Below, piece by piece: positions 63,063 to 64,000 of a stretch of DNA of 64,000 nt. The notes under the pieces are model-generated. The model made no database searches and was not told the DNA's origin. It saw only the letters and a program-made list of their open reading frames with translations. Each line of letters opens with the position of its first letter. Positions within the stretch are counted from its first letter, which is position 1. The DNA is from Brachypterus glaber (Eukaryota > Arthropoda > Insecta > Coleoptera > Kateretidae), in assembly GCA_958510825.1 (NCBI GenBank), contig OY294045.1:97586988-97650987 (forward strand), given 5' to 3'. A program made the position numbers and the translations under genes.

Positions 63063-63495
63063 TAATTAGAATGCGTAATGAAATTAAAGTATACAAGTTT
63101 CTCGTTAAATTTAACCACTGCAACCACTGTTGAGTTTAAAATTAACAGCATGCCTTTTGAAATTGCTAATGCATCGGCCACTTTCCTTTATTTGACTATT
63201 TGGTAATTTTATTTTAAAAAAAAAACAATATCTTTATTATTAATACCAACCTAAGCAACACAAAATATTTTTTTGATAATTGGCCGCCTATTAAACGCTT
63301 ATTATACGTAAATTACAACATTTAATAAACGTTTAACAAGCTGACATTTGATCAAAAAATATAACTTTGTTTTGTTTGGAAAACAACTAACACCATACTA
63401 TTTTCTAAGAAAATTGTTTGGGTTAGATTTCATCAGGAGTATGCAATTATTGCTGCTTTTTATTTATGTTTTAAGTAATAAATTATATAATATAA

Positions 63496-63956
63496 TTTTT
63501 TTTTTTTTTTTTTTTTAAATATTCAAATATTTTATTTATAAGAAATCTCCAAAATACACAAAATGGAATAATTCCAAAAAATCAATTTTCAATTATTCAA
63601 AAGATTATTGGAAGAGCCGCACCATCTTCCAAACCTAGGCTTCTTAATTTTCTTCTTCTTCCTCTAAGTCTCAAAGAAATACTTCGAATAATGGAAAATT
63701 GAGTCTGGACTCTAACCCAACTAACCACATTCGAAAATGGTTTACTCCATTTTTCAGAAAGGCCGTTTGCCAATCGCTTTAAAAACATTTCATACTCTTT
63801 GCCTAAAGCACCATCACACGAGCAAACTAAAGGTGTAAAAGATCCTCTAATGTCCTCAGTAACTCTATCATATTTCCTGTGTTTTTCATGTGCATGATTA
63901 TACGAAATAGTAGACCAGTCTAAATACTTTTTGTTATAGAAAATATATAAAACCAA
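63496..63956 (-). pseudogene. Retroelement 3' end: reverse-transcriptase C-terminal region plus poly(A)
   Basis: Minus-strand frame of 119 residues (63956-63597) with D-I-R-G-S-F-T-P-L-V-C-S-C-D-G-A-L-G-K-E, then FLKRLANGLSEKWSKPFSNV, WVRVQTQFSIIRS and LRLRGRRRK. The pattern RG.FTPLV.S.DG..GKE..-LA..L..KW-..-S..R is one I associate with the region after the RT domain in LINE-type or related animal retroelements; the clade is not identified. After the stop come a short UTR, AATAAA (63536-63531) and a 21-nt poly(A) tract (63516-63496), as in a retroposed transcript. The 5' part is beyond or truncated near the window end. Confidence 0.68.
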
Positions 63957-64000
63957 GCTTTGAACTATAAGTAATAAGCATTGACTAGGGTAAGTTAAGA
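63957..64000. other. Window edge
   Basis: 44 bp with nothing recognisable. The retroelement frame above may start here or beyond. Confidence 0.3.

Larger units (their letters stand above)
61875..63210 (+). repeat. Tandem array, ~170-bp unit, about six diverged copies
   Basis: Units start TTTAAAATTAATAG.ATGCCTTTTG and continue ..GCTAAC.CCCTGCAACTTTCCTTTA..TTATTCTGAATTTTTAA..CTTTATCGTAATTCT..TTGGAGGGCATCAATTCCTC.... Unit starts are near 62354, 62531, 62667, 62835 and 63138, plus an earlier one near 61880. Spacing is 136-177 bp after removing a 132-bp MITE. A SINE interrupts the first unit. It is a satellite-like local array. Confidence 0.8.

Overview
The window is AT-rich, intron-containing animal DNA. 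Its only clear host gene reads as the C-terminal tail of an insect Glut1-type glucose transporter, so the source is most likely an insect with a large, transposon-rich genome. The species cannot be fixed from the sequence. There is no bacterial operon, CRISPR array, rRNA gene or canonical tRNA gene. A run of 200 N (54789-54988) is an assembly gap.

Host genes. Three short plus-strand exons belong to Glut1: 4415-4554 (TM12 and the PETK..TF.EI signature), a 30-nt in-frame cassette micro-exon at 7407-7436, and 33964-34055 (cytoplasmic tail). The remaining tail exons are not recognised here, so nearly all of the window is Glut1 intron. On the opposite strand, at 492-1829, lies a small two-exon gene for a secreted Gly/Lys/Glu-rich protein of 94 residues, with a TATA box, an insect-type initiator and a consensus 5' splice site. 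It appears to be nested antisense in a Glut1 intron. A GC-rich block at 20.7 kb may hold an alternative Glut1 terminal exon (speculative).

Transposon landscape. The introns are mostly mobile DNA, much of it foldback elements with long inverted arms. Several families have repeated copies: the AGTCCAGTC family, the CCAAAAGTCACC family, the ACAGGGTGT family, and mariner-like elements ending ACAGCCTGTTCC. Exact 8-bp target duplications define a hAT-like set at 4574, 6101 and 13380, two foldbacks with tandem-repeat arms (26809-27398 and 38141-39844), and two copies of a ~250-bp palindromic MITE (34906 and 58869). Nested insertions are common, for example 15622 inside 15500-16425, 49035 inside 48741-49979, and a LINE inside 42874-45702.

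Coding remnants of mobile elements: a Crypton-like tyrosine recombinase (11362-12594, one nonsense codon) between ~400-bp inverted repeats; a Penelope GIY-YIG endonuclease (29995-30585) in a head-to-head pair; a CR1/L2-like reverse transcriptase (43474-45357, one nonsense codon); LINE 3' ends at 31.8 kb, 34.2 kb (Jockey-like, 16-bp target duplication) and 63.5 kb; and a possible recombinase N-terminal fragment at 38750-38878.

The right end (61.9-63.2 kb) is a ~170-bp tandem array interrupted by a tRNA-Leu-like SINE and a small MITE. The most unusual items are the recombinase between long near-identical inverted repeats, the tandem-repeat-armed foldbacks with 8-bp target duplications, the antisense secreted-protein gene, and the Glut1 micro-exon. 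All identifications are by eye; no alignment or database search was run.
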